This document shows, piece by piece, positions 1 to 6,242 of a DNA stretch of 15,155 nt (positions are counted from its first letter, which is position 1; each line of letters opens with the position of its first letter). Source of the stretch: Cuniculiplasma sp052315315. GTDB taxonomy: Archaea; Thermoplasmatota; Thermoplasmata; Thermoplasmatales; Thermoplasmataceae. The position numbers and the translations under genes were made by a program. The stretch spans positions 1 to 15,155 of the forward strand of contig JBLSDE010000037.1 of the NCBI GenBank assembly GCA_052315315.1. The letters are read 5' to 3'. A model generated the notes under the pieces. The model searched no databases. It was not told the DNA's origin and was given only the letters and a program-made list of their open reading frames with translations.

Positions 1-174
1 ACATTATGTACATATGAAAATACGGAATAAATTGAACATGAAGACAATGAAAATCCTGTGTACCCACAGACAGATTTACAGAAAATGGCTAAATTGCGTG
101 TTCTATGATATACTAATAAAAAGAAGATGTAAAGTCACGATAATCATATGAATATGGCATTGTATATATATTAT
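1..174. other. No gene recognised left of the IS remnant
   Basis: The only open stretch is about 26 codons (31-108, plus strand), ending KMAKLRVL and TGA, with no recognisable motif. It could be the tail of something interrupted by the insertion or chance. Nothing else is supported. Confidence 0.3.
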
Positions 175-1387
175 GGTTCTTCCGACTTTTATATGGTTAA
201 TTTCAACTAATGCTTTTATATATTCTTAAACGGACGAATGCCAGATCTATTCGACATTGCTGGAACTTAAATCATACTGGAAGATTGAGAGTGTTTCCCT
301 CATTTTGTGAAGAAGACCGTTGATATATACATAACATATGTGAAGGGCTCATAACTTCTTTGTAGAATATGCAGGAAAGAATGAATGGTTTATGATCAAT
401 TAAAGGAGAGAGTGTGGAGGGCTCTTGACAGCATTGAATTCATGACATTTGTTAATGCATCTCCACCAAGGATATAATGCAATGAACATAGCATCGTAGA
501 GGCGGTGATCCCATGGACAGAGAAGAGATCCAGATTTACATTGAGATTCGAAACCCGGTCCATTAAAATGCTTCAGAATATTGACACACGCACAATTTCA
601 CTGACATAATGAAGTTATCACAGGCATGGAAAATCCTTGTGCTGACAGTGAATAGAAGAATAGAAAGGAAGAGCGGCAACCCATCCATCATTAACATTGA
701 CGAGAAATCATAAAAAAGGCCATAAATATATGACACTTGTCTATGACATGATGAACAATGGTGTGGAATACATTTCATACGACAGGAAGAAGAAATCACT
801 GGATCAATATTACAACACTCTTTCAAAAGAACAGCTTTCCTCCATTTCTACGGTCTCAATGGACATATGGGATACATTCATTTCATCCACACTGGAACAT
901 GTTCCTGATGCAGGAGGGAAGATCGTCTTTGACAGGTTCCATGTCATGAAGCATGTGAATATGGCAGTTGATTCCAACTGCAAGATAGAGATTTGCATGT
1001 TTCTGGAGAAAGGAATGGATGATATCAAGGGAATCGGATAAATATGGCTCCACTCATCATGGAATCTGACAGAGAAATACCGGGAAAGATATGAGGAATT
1101 GAAGAAATCAGATCTCCTGACGGGAAAGGCATGTTCCATGAAGGAAATATAGGTGAGTTGTGGAATGCAGCATCCATGGATGATGAAACTAAAACTGGAA
1201 AAAATAATGAACTATCTTAGTCACAGGATCACAAATGCAATGTCAGAAGGGATCAATTCAAAGATAGCCCGAATATAAAAGATTGGATATGGATTCAGAA
1301 ATAATGAACATCTTAGGACTTCCATATATTTCAGGTGAGGTAATATAACAGCTTTATACATGAAACAACATAAAAGCTCGATGACTC
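175..1387 (+). mobile_element. Decayed ISL3-family insertion sequence (remnant)
   Basis: The boundaries are inferred from a candidate pair of terminal inverted repeats flanking the broken transposase. The left end at 175-192 reads GGTTCTTCCGACTTTTAT. The right end at 1370-1387 reads ATAAAAGCTCGATGACTC, which matches the reverse complement of the left end at roughly 14 of 18 positions once single-base gaps are allowed. The shared ATAAAAG/CTTTTAT core is the clearest part. Left ends beginning GG-TCTT are usual for ISL3 elements. No convincing 8-bp target duplication can be read because both flanks are low-complexity AT. The implied element is about 1.2 kb, close to a normal single-gene ISL3 element, so little beyond point decay has been lost. 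It is certainly non-autonomous. Confidence 0.55.
238..1338 (+). pseudogene. ISL3-family transposase pseudogene
   Basis: Conceptual translation recovers an ISL3 (IS204/IS1001/IS1096/IS1165) transposase nearly end to end. In the frame starting at ATG 238 there are a Zn-finger-like CRIC (361-372), a WRALDSIEF stretch (415-441), PPRI-stop-C (463-480), and VIPWTEKRSRFTLRFE (508-555). A frame change near 607-612 leads to LSQAWKILVLTVNRR and INIDEKS (catalytic Asp), ending at a TAA at 711. The first frame then resumes with KKGHKYMTLVYD, VSMDIWDTF (second Asp), IVFDRFHVMKHVNMAVD, and later LSHRITNAMSEGINSKIA and YGFRN-EHLRTSIYF, the family C-terminus. In-frame stops lie at 268, 286, 352, 382, 475, 607, 1039, 1150, 1276 and 1336. 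Several replace a single family residue, for example Lys in PRVKC at 475 and probably Cys at 1336. This many lesions exclude a working gene, although the remaining open pieces (such as 697-1041) could be mis-annotated as small genes. Confidence 0.88.
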
Positions 1388-1416
1388 ATTTTTTTATATA
1401 ATTATGGTATATAGTT

Positions 1417-1429
1417 AACTTTATAACTA
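1417..1429 (+). promoter_or_regulatory. Putative TATA box for the 1448 gene
   Basis: The stretch AACTTTATAACTA is centred about 25 bases upstream of ATG 1448, the distance at which archaeal transcription starts. This would give a leaderless or nearly leaderless mRNA. A second AT-rich element, TTTTTATATAAT (1391-1402), sits further upstream and is an alternative that would leave a short leader. A weak AAGGA just before the ATG (1440-1444) could serve as a ribosome binding site in that case. Confidence 0.4.
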
Positions 1430-1447
1430 TTGATAAAATAAGGACAC

Positions 1448-1765
1448 ATGCCAATAAGTAGCAGACGTAAGGTGGATAAGATTGTTGCAAAGAGAAGAGA
1501 AAGCAACAACTTGAGAAATATTCCTGACGTTCTTGTTCCATTGTGGCAGGTTAAAATTAGAGAAAGATTTGGAATCAATATAGATAGAGAGATTGCTCGC
1601 TATATAGTGATGGCTGCCCACGAAGAAGGGACTTGGAAAAAGCAGAGGGCTATGCAAAAGATCGAGGCTATCCTAATAGAGCGTGGAGTCAGTAAGGAAG
1701 ATTCCATTAGAATATCCAGAAATGTGATTAATATAGTTGTGGGTGGAGGAAACAACTCGGATTGA
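1448..1765 (+). CDS. Small basic protein of unknown function upstream of METTL5-like gene
   Basis: I do not recognise this 105-residue protein. It is rich in Lys and Arg, with an N-terminal cluster (SSRRK, then KRR near residues 15-17). It lacks Cys, signal peptide and membrane segments, and reads as mainly helical: an amphipathic LRNIPDVLVPLWQVKIRE region, a central INIDREIARYIVMAAHEEG, then two more helices ending in a Gly/Asn-rich tail. It is not Trm112, the usual activator of METTL5, which is a short Zn-ribbon protein. Its stop overlaps the TTG start of the methyltransferase by three bases, so the two are probably co-translated. A role in RNA or ribosome biology is a guess from charge and neighbour only. 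ATG 1448 is the first start in the frame, close behind a TATA-like box. Confidence 0.75.
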   Translation: MPISSRRKVDKIVAKRRESNNLRNIPDVLVPLWQVKIRERFGINIDREIARYIVMAAHEEGTWKKQRAMQKIEAILIERGVSKEDSIRISRNVINIVVGGGNNSD

Positions 1766-2361
1766 AATTTGATAGAAAGCACCTTGAAATCCAACTTTCC
1801 GGCCTGCTTCCCTTTAATTCCCCCAAGAATTATCTTGAGCAATATTCTACTGAACCTGGGATTGCAGCCAGTTTATTGTGGGACGCCTATTTAGATGGGA
1901 ATATTTACGAAAAGAGAGTTATTGATGCCGGTGCAGGAAACGGGATTCTTTCCTATGCATCTTTATATTTAGGATGCAAATTTTTGAAAGCCATTGAAAT
2001 TGATCCTGATCAGAGATATGTGCTCGAAAAGAATCTGAATAAGTTCCAAAATAAGGAAATAGTGATAGGCGATATATCCCAGATTAATGAAAGATATGAT
2101 ACAGTTCTATGCAACCCACCCTTTGGGGCTGTGAGGCGAGATGCCGATTTGCCTTTCCTTGAAAGGATTTTCCAACTTGGAAAGAACGTATACATCATAC
2201 ACAATGCGGTAAATGATCAATTCATGACTGGTTTTATCAAAGAAAAGGGTGAAATATTAAAGAAAACATTAATAAATATGGATCTACCAAAAATGTACAG
2301 CCACCACACGAGGGATCATAAAAATATAAGATTGATGGCATACCTGGTTTCCTCATATTAA
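1762..2361 (+). CDS. METTL5-like N6-adenine RNA methyltransferase (COG2263)
   Basis: This is a 199-residue class I SAM-dependent methyltransferase. It carries LEQYST at 25-30 (the N-terminal signature of METTL5-like proteins), the SAM-binding DAGAGNG at 55-61, the acidic ribose-binding EID at 79-81, and the N6-adenine catalytic motif NPPFG at 118-122, followed by DADLPFL (127-133). Human METTL5 makes a single m6A in 18S rRNA; the archaeal homologues are predicted RNA methylases, so 16S rRNA modification is the best inference. The TTG start is chosen for two reasons. A GGTGGAGG ribosome binding site lies at 1743-1750. The resulting N-terminus (KHLEIQLSGL before LEQY) aligns with the family. 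TTG overlaps the preceding TGA stop, indicating translational coupling. The domain looks intact. Confidence 0.9.
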   Translation: MKFDRKHLEIQLSGLLPFNSPKNYLEQYSTEPGIAASLLWDAYLDGNIYEKRVIDAGAGNGILSYASLYLGCKFLKAIEIDPDQRYVLEKNLNKFQNKEIVIGDISQINERYDTVLCNPPFGAVRRDADLPFLERIFQLGKNVYIIHNAVNDQFMTGFIKEKGEILKKTLINMDLPKMYSHHTRDHKNIRLMAYLVSSY

Positions 2362-2386
2362 TATATTACCTTTTAATGTTAACCGT

Positions 2387-2400
2387 TTAATATATATAAT
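2387..2400 (+). promoter_or_regulatory. TATA box of the SQR-like/DUF1641 unit
   Basis: TTTAATATATATAA lies in the 56-base gap after the methyltransferase. Its centre is about 25 bases before the ATG at 2418, and no Shine-Dalgarno sequence precedes that ATG, so a leaderless transcript starting at or next to 2418 is likely. Confidence 0.55.
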
Positions 2401-2417
2401 TATGAGTTATATGTTTT

Positions 2418-3599
2418 ATGATGGTTATGAAAAAAGTAGTGATCGTAGGAGCAGGGGCCGGAGGGGGCCTTGTAGCGAGTAAGATAAGGTCAAAAACTGA
2501 TCGAGATCAGGTGGAAATCACTGTTATAGATTCCATCGGAAGAACGGATTTTCAACCTTCATATCCAATGGTATCAATAGGACTAAAAAGACCATCTGAG
2601 ATAGGTGTACCATTCGAAAACTTCAGTAAAACAGGAATAAAACCTATCAAGGCAACGGTAAAATCGGTAAATGGAGATGAAAGAGTTGTCAAAACGGATA
2701 AGGGAGACATAGCATATGATGAACTTATACTATCGCCGGGCGCCAAAGTAGAAAACGAAAAACTTCCTAATTCTGAAACAATAGGACACTTCTGGGATCT
2801 TGGTCACTCACTTGAACTTAGAAAAAAACTTATGAATCTTAAGGAAGGAAAGATAGTTATCGGAGTAACCAGCACAATATACAAGTGTCCGCCAGTACCA
2901 TGGGAAATGGCAATGCTTCTCGACAATATGTACCGAAATCTTGGAATAAGGAATAAGATCGAAATTAAGGTTGTTCATTGGGCATCAAAGCCCATGGCTA
3001 TGTTCGGGCCAGTTATTTCAGATCCTGTAACAAAATGGACAGAGGAAGCAAATATAGAGGGAAATTACAACTTTGAATTCGATAAAATTGATCCTGAGAA
3101 AAAGAGAATAGTTTCGAAGAAAGGGGATGAGGAAAGTTACGATTTTGCAATTCTGGCACCACCTCACTCAGTGCCGGATTTTGTAAAGGACAGTGAGAAT
3201 CTTCTCAGTCAGAGAGGTTGGTTAGATGCAAACGCCGATACATTTAGGCCAAGGAAATATGACGATATATATGGCCTTGGAGATGCCATTGCTCCAACTT
3301 TAGGAATAGGTATGGCAGGGGTGTTTGCTCACTTTCAGGCTGACACAGTTGCCTCTTTTGTACTTAATGACCTGGACGGCATATACCCGCCATTTGCATA
3401 TAACAAAGTAGGATTGTGTGCCTCAGACATGGGAGGAACCGGATGGATCTCATACTGCGACTTTTCAGGGAAAATAAGGGATAACAAGGTTCCATTTCCA
3501 GACTGCGGTGTTCTGGGCAGTGGTCCTCTCTTCAAGCTTGCTCATTCCATATATGAGAAGTATTTTCTTGGTGCTGTTTATGGGGGGTGGATAAGATGA
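2418..3599 (+). CDS. sqr: Sulfide:quinone oxidoreductase-like FAD flavoprotein
   Basis: This is a 393-residue two-dinucleotide-binding-domain flavoprotein. The FAD Rossmann motif is VVIVGAGAGG (7-16). ATG-like segments are YDELILSPGA (100-109) and YDFAILAPPH (241-250). The third FAD contact is IYGLGDAIAPTLGIGMAG (284-301). SQR enzymes sit on the cytoplasmic membrane face and pass electrons from sulfide to quinone. Cys157 (KCPPVPWE) and Cys334 (VGLCASD) sit where two of the three SQR redox cysteines are expected. No Cys occurs between residues 1 and 156, so the third is missing, which leaves sulfide as substrate uncertain. The C-terminus (HSIYEKYFLGAVYGGWIR) could be a membrane-binding amphipathic helix. 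Close ATGs at 2418, 2421 and 2427 are all possible starts. The first fits the TATA spacing best; the third begins MKKVVIVGAG, as is common in the family. Confidence 0.85.
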   Translation: MMVMKKVVIVGAGAGGGLVASKIRSKTDRDQVEITVIDSIGRTDFQPSYPMVSIGLKRPSEIGVPFENFSKTGIKPIKATVKSVNGDERVVKTDKGDIAYDELILSPGAKVENEKLPNSETIGHFWDLGHSLELRKKLMNLKEGKIVIGVTSTIYKCPPVPWEMAMLLDNMYRNLGIRNKIEIKVVHWASKPMAMFGPVISDPVTKWTEEANIEGNYNFEFDKIDPEKKRIVSKKGDEESYDFAILAPPHSVPDFVKDSENLLSQRGWLDANADTFRPRKYDDIYGLGDAIAPTLGIGMAGVFAHFQADTVASFVLNDLDGIYPPFAYNKVGLCASDMGGTGWISYCDFSGKIRDNKVPFPDCGVLGSGPLFKLAHSIYEKYFLGAVYGGWIR

Positions 3600-4039
3600 G
3601 CGATCAGGATATAATGGATAAGATTAGGGAACTTGAACCAACAATTGATGCCATCAAAAAACTGCAGGAGAGCGGAGTTATGGCTGCACTTGAATCCTTG
3701 GGTGAGCAGGCTGATCTGATTATAAATTATGCAAGTACTATGGAAGTTTTGGGGACATTATCTCTTCTGTTCAGGATAATGGGAATTGCGGATATTTCCA
3801 TGGGTAAGGTAAATCAGGAAGAACTAATCAAGAATGCAAAAGAGATAGACTGGGGTTCTCTTTTCAAAATGCTATTCGAAATATTGAAATTCATTGCAAA
3901 TGATACAAAGAATATACCCAAACCCACGGGAAAGCAGAAACTGAAGGATGCTCTGGGAGAACTGAGGAGCCCGGAAACAGAATATTTGATAAAATTGATG
4001 TCCGGTATAAGTTCCAAACTTATGAACAGAGAGGATTAA
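3596..4039 (+). CDS. DUF1641 domain protein, partner of the SQR-like enzyme
   Basis: This 147-residue acidic helical protein matches DUF1641 in layout: a heptad-like N-terminal helix (IRELEPTIDAIKKLQESG), LGEQADLIINYASTMEVLGTLSLLFRIMG in the middle, then IDWGSLFKMLFEILKFI and a C-terminal ELRSPETEYLIKLMSG. DUF1641 genes commonly follow SQR-like flavoproteins or oxidoreductase subunits in archaea and bacteria; their molecular role is unknown. It may help dock or assemble the flavoprotein at the membrane. ATG 3596 overlaps the preceding stop as ATGA and has GGGGGGTGG at 3582-3590 as a strong ribosome binding site, so I prefer it to the in-frame GTG at 3587. Its TAA overlaps the stop of the convergent gene. 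Confidence 0.85.
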   Translation: MSDQDIMDKIRELEPTIDAIKKLQESGVMAALESLGEQADLIINYASTMEVLGTLSLLFRIMGIADISMGKVNQEELIKNAKEIDWGSLFKMLFEILKFIANDTKNIPKPTGKQKLKDALGELRSPETEYLIKLMSGISSKLMNRED

Positions 4040-4179
4040 TCTCCTTTCCTGACTTTTTCGTAATCGTTGAATTTTCGTCCATCAGTGCCATTCATGTATT
4101 TTTTTGTCACATCTACCCAGACATAAAAACACCCGTCAAAAATCCCTTCCTCGTTCTCTTTTAATTCCTTTTTGCTCAT
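4036..4179 (-). CDS. 47-residue protein coupled to dienelactone hydrolase
   Basis: This small protein begins MSKKELKENEEGIFDG and ends in a charged DYEKVRKGD tail. Its central core, CFYVWVDVTKKYMNG, looks like a short beta hairpin. I do not recognise a family. The case for a real gene is translational: the ATG (4179-4177) overlaps the hydrolase stop as ATGA, and CAGGAGGAA ends about 7 bases upstream inside the hydrolase gene. This is a stronger ribosome binding site than most here. An upstream in-frame ATG at 4218 would extend it by 13 residues, but that extension lies entirely within the hydrolase gene and lacks the AGGAGG. It might be a dedicated partner of the hydrolase. Confidence 0.65.
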   Translation of the reverse strand: MSKKELKENEEGIFDGCFYVWVDVTKKYMNGTDGRKFNDYEKVRKGD

Positions 4180-4961
4180 TGCAAATTCCTCCTGTAAAAC
4201 AACAACAACCTTTCCCATGCATCCTCAGAAGCATCCTTATTATAACTCATACCTGTGTTATTAAAAAAGGCGTGAAATGTACCCGGATACATCTTCATTT
4301 CAAAATTCAATTTGTACTTTGATACCATTTCTGCCACATCCTTTATTGTGGCATTTATTCCACTGTCCTCCCCTGCATAAAGGCATAGGAGGGCACCCCT
4401 AATATTCTTCATATCCTCAATATTTCTAGGGCTGGCACCGTAAAATATTGCCGAGGCATCAAATTTAAGCTCAGTGGAAATCTGGAAAGCCAGGCCTCCT
4501 CCCATGCAAAAACCTACAATACCTATCTTATCCTCCTTCCCCTCTGATTTATAAAGCCATTCAAGATCTGAGAGCATCCTCTTTTCCATTTCTACTCTCT
4601 TTTCACTTACAAATGTGAATATTTTTCTTCCATCCTCAGTGAGATTATCCATTACCTTTTTTATAGCATCTGGATCTCTTCTTTTGTCAGGAGGCAGGGA
4701 CCACAGTGGTCTCATAGCATCCATTATTTTTTCCTCTGTAAATATCTCCTTGTCATTGGGCCTTGAATAGAGATCTGGTGCTATAACCCTGTATCCCTCC
4801 TTTGCCAGTCTTCTGCTAAAGGATTTAATAAATTCTGTCAACCCCCAGATCTCAGAAACAACTATAACACTGGATCTGTAATTACCTGGTTTTGCCTCAA
4901 AAAAATCCAAAGTATTTCCATCAAACGTTTTAAAATGTCCTATGCTTTCCTTTACTTCCAT
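4176..4961 (-). CDS. Dienelactone hydrolase family protein (alpha/beta hydrolase)
   Basis: This 261-residue cytosolic alpha/beta hydrolase has a complete DLH triad: Cys152 in the nucleophile elbow GFCMGG (150-155), Asp199 in AGEDSG, and His230 in GTFHAFFN. Glu37 (VSEIWGL) is the conserved Glu that activates the Cys in this family. Classical DLH opens dienelactones during chlorocatechol breakdown. Archaeal members are usually unassigned esterases or lactonases, so the true substrate is unknown. There is no signal peptide. A TATA-like AAACTTTATTAAGG on the minus strand (about 4983-4996) lies about 25 bases before the ATG, implying a leaderless mRNA. The downstream 47-codon gene overlaps by ATGA. 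Confidence 0.92.
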   Translation of the reverse strand: MEVKESIGHFKTFDGNTLDFFEAKPGNYRSSVIVVSEIWGLTEFIKSFSRRLAKEGYRVIAPDLYSRPNDKEIFTEEKIMDAMRPLWSLPPDKRRDPDAIKKVMDNLTEDGRKIFTFVSEKRVEMEKRMLSDLEWLYKSEGKEDKIGIVGFCMGGGLAFQISTELKFDASAIFYGASPRNIEDMKNIRGALLCLYAGEDSGINATIKDVAEMVSKYKLNFEMKMYPGTFHAFFNNTGMSYNKDASEDAWERLLLFYRRNLQ

Positions 4962-4982
4962 AACTTATTAATAATTTATTCC

Positions 4983-4996
4983 TTAATAAAGTTTAA
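4983..4996 (-). promoter_or_regulatory. Putative TATA box for the dienelactone hydrolase gene
   Basis: On the minus strand AAACTTTATTAAGG sits with its centre about 27 bases upstream of the ATG at 4961. No Shine-Dalgarno sequence is seen before this ATG, which fits leaderless initiation. Confidence 0.4.
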
Positions 4997-5035
4997 TGAA
5001 CTATAAATTTTAATGAGGTAAGCAACCGGGCTACG

Positions 5036-5200
5036 CTATTTTTTAGATTCATCATATTTTTGTGAAGGCGATTTTCGACACCATGAATCTGCGTAATACC
5101 TAATAACCTGGTCGGCAGTGAAGAAGTATTGTTTGCTCGGAGTTTCAATACTTTTTATTAGAAGTAAAGTATTATATAATTTATCTTCATTTCTATATTC
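5036..5200 (-). pseudogene. Probable DDE transposase scrap (IS4-like)
   Basis: A 54-codon open stretch on the minus strand without a usable start codon encodes protein-like sequence with SIETPSKQYFFTADQVIRYY followed by ADSWCRKSPSQKYDESKK and a TAG. The phrase TADQVIRYYAD-W resembles the part of IS4-type DDE transposases around the last catalytic acidic region, usually written as (S/T)A-E-E-V-I-x-x-Y-A-D-R-W. The Arg after ADS and the Glu-containing motif that should follow are absent, so it is degenerate. The stretch is visibly less AT-rich than its surroundings, which supports foreign or formerly coding origin. The rest of the 355-base gap (4962-5316) holds only the hydrolase promoter and AT-rich DNA. 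The assignment rests on one short motif. Confidence 0.35.
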
Positions 5201-5295
5201 TTAACTAACTTGAAAATTTAATTAAGGGATCTTTCAAAACACCAGAAAATAAATTTTGAAGTTAAAACCTTGAAATTTAAAAGTTTTTAATTGAA

Positions 5296-5310
5296 TAAAT
5301 AAAAATTGTA
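5296..5310 (-). terminator. Oligo-T terminator after ornithine carbamoyltransferase
   Basis: On the minus strand the stop is followed within about 10 bases by AATTTTTATTTATT, the T-rich run typical of archaeal intrinsic termination. No hairpin precedes it. Confidence 0.45.
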
Positions 5311-5316
5311 TATCTC

Positions 5317-6234
5317 TCAATTCTCCAGAAGATATACAATTGCAGCCTTTGCGCTATGCAACCTGTTTTCAGCTTCCTGGAATATTACACTGTTTATACT
5401 GTCCGCAACTTCATCGGTCACTTCAAGACCCCTATGCGCCGGAAGACAGTGCATAAATATGTAATCCTTCTTTGCATGTGAAACCAGATCGGAATTGACC
5501 TGAAATGACCTGAAAACCTTCTCCTTCTCTTCTTTCTGCTTTTCTTCTCCCATTGAGACCCATACATCCGTATAAACTATGTCTGCATCTGTGACAGCAG
5601 TTATGGGATCATTTGTTATTTCCACTTTTGTTCCGTTCTTTTTGGATATTTCCCTTGCTGATTCCACATATTCCTTCTTTGGTTCAAATCCTTTTGGAGT
5701 TGCAATTGACACATCGCTTCCTGCCATTGCTGAAGCCAGCATGATGGAATTGGCCATGTTATTTCCATCACCGACATAAGCGAATTTGAGTCCTGAAATT
5801 CTATTCTTTTTCTCTGCTATGGTAAGATAATCTGCTATAAGTTGTAATGGATGTTCCTGATCGTCCAGAGCGTTAATAACAGGTACGGATGAGTTTCTTG
5901 CCAGATCCAGAACGTTTTGATGACTAAAGGCGCGGTAAGTGATTAGATCTATCATCCCCGATAAAACATGAGCTGTATCCGACACGGTTTCCCCTCTACC
6001 CATCTGCATGTCATTTGGATTCAGAAATATTCCATGTCCTCCCAATTGGAATATTGCAGTTTCCAATGAGACCCTGGTCCTTGTGGAGGATTTTTCAAAG
6101 ATCATCCCAATTGTTCTTCCCCTTACTGATTCTCTTTGGGTGTAGCGATCTCTCTTCAATCTCATTGCGAGATTTATAACCTCAGGGAAATCATCCCCAA
6201 GATCACGAATTGAAATTAGATCTTTCTTGAACAT
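5317..6234 (-). CDS. argF: Ornithine carbamoyltransferase
   Basis: This 305-residue enzyme is of normal family length. It transfers the carbamoyl group of carbamoyl phosphate to ornithine, giving citrulline in arginine synthesis, or runs in reverse in arginine fermentation. Visible motifs are the carbamoyl-phosphate site STRTR (50-54), HPLQ (128-131), the ornithine-specific loop DVWVSMG (223-229), and HCLPAHRG (262-269), whose Cys contacts ornithine. The SMG and HCLP motifs separate it from aspartate carbamoyltransferase. HPLQ replaces the more usual HPCQ. It starts 8 bases after the succinyl-CoA ligase alpha stop, with a TAGGTG ribosome binding site overlapping that stop, so it belongs to the sucCD transcript. 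No other arginine gene lies in the window, which leaves synthetic or catabolic direction open. Confidence 0.95.
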   Translation of the reverse strand: MFKKDLISIRDLGDDFPEVINLAMRLKRDRYTQRESVRGRTIGMIFEKSSTRTRVSLETAIFQLGGHGIFLNPNDMQMGRGETVSDTAHVLSGMIDLITYRAFSHQNVLDLARNSSVPVINALDDQEHPLQLIADYLTIAEKKNRISGLKFAYVGDGNNMANSIMLASAMAGSDVSIATPKGFEPKKEYVESAREISKKNGTKVEITNDPITAVTDADIVYTDVWVSMGEEKQKEEKEKVFRSFQVNSDLVSHAKKDYIFMHCLPAHRGLEVTDEVADSINSVIFQEAENRLHSAKAAIVYLLEN

Positions 6235-6242
6235 GTTTACAC

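Noticed and set aside
697..1041. Stand-alone 114-residue gene starting at TTG 697
   Set aside because: It is the best-preserved block of the ISL3 transposase pseudogene; family sequence continues before and after it across stops.
238..1338. Functional transposase made by programmed frameshifting or stop readthrough
   Set aside because: At least ten in-frame stops of all three kinds plus two frame changes are far beyond any recoding mechanism known for ISL3 elements.
1448..1765. Trm112-like activator for the METTL5-like enzyme
   Set aside because: The protein has no cysteines and is too long; Trm112 is a short zinc-ribbon protein.
3587..4039. GTG 3587 as start of the DUF1641 gene
   Set aside because: The G-rich ribosome binding site overlaps this GTG and is correctly spaced only for ATG 3596.
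4036..4218. Longer 60-residue version of the small coupled protein
   Set aside because: The extra 13 residues lie inside the hydrolase gene and lack a ribosome binding site, while ATG 4179 has AGGAGG and an ATGA overlap.
4962..5316. Structured non-coding RNA in the relatively GC-rich patch near 5017-5120
   Set aside because: No tRNA, 5S, RNase P or box C/D features could be recognised; the minus strand reads better as degenerate protein.
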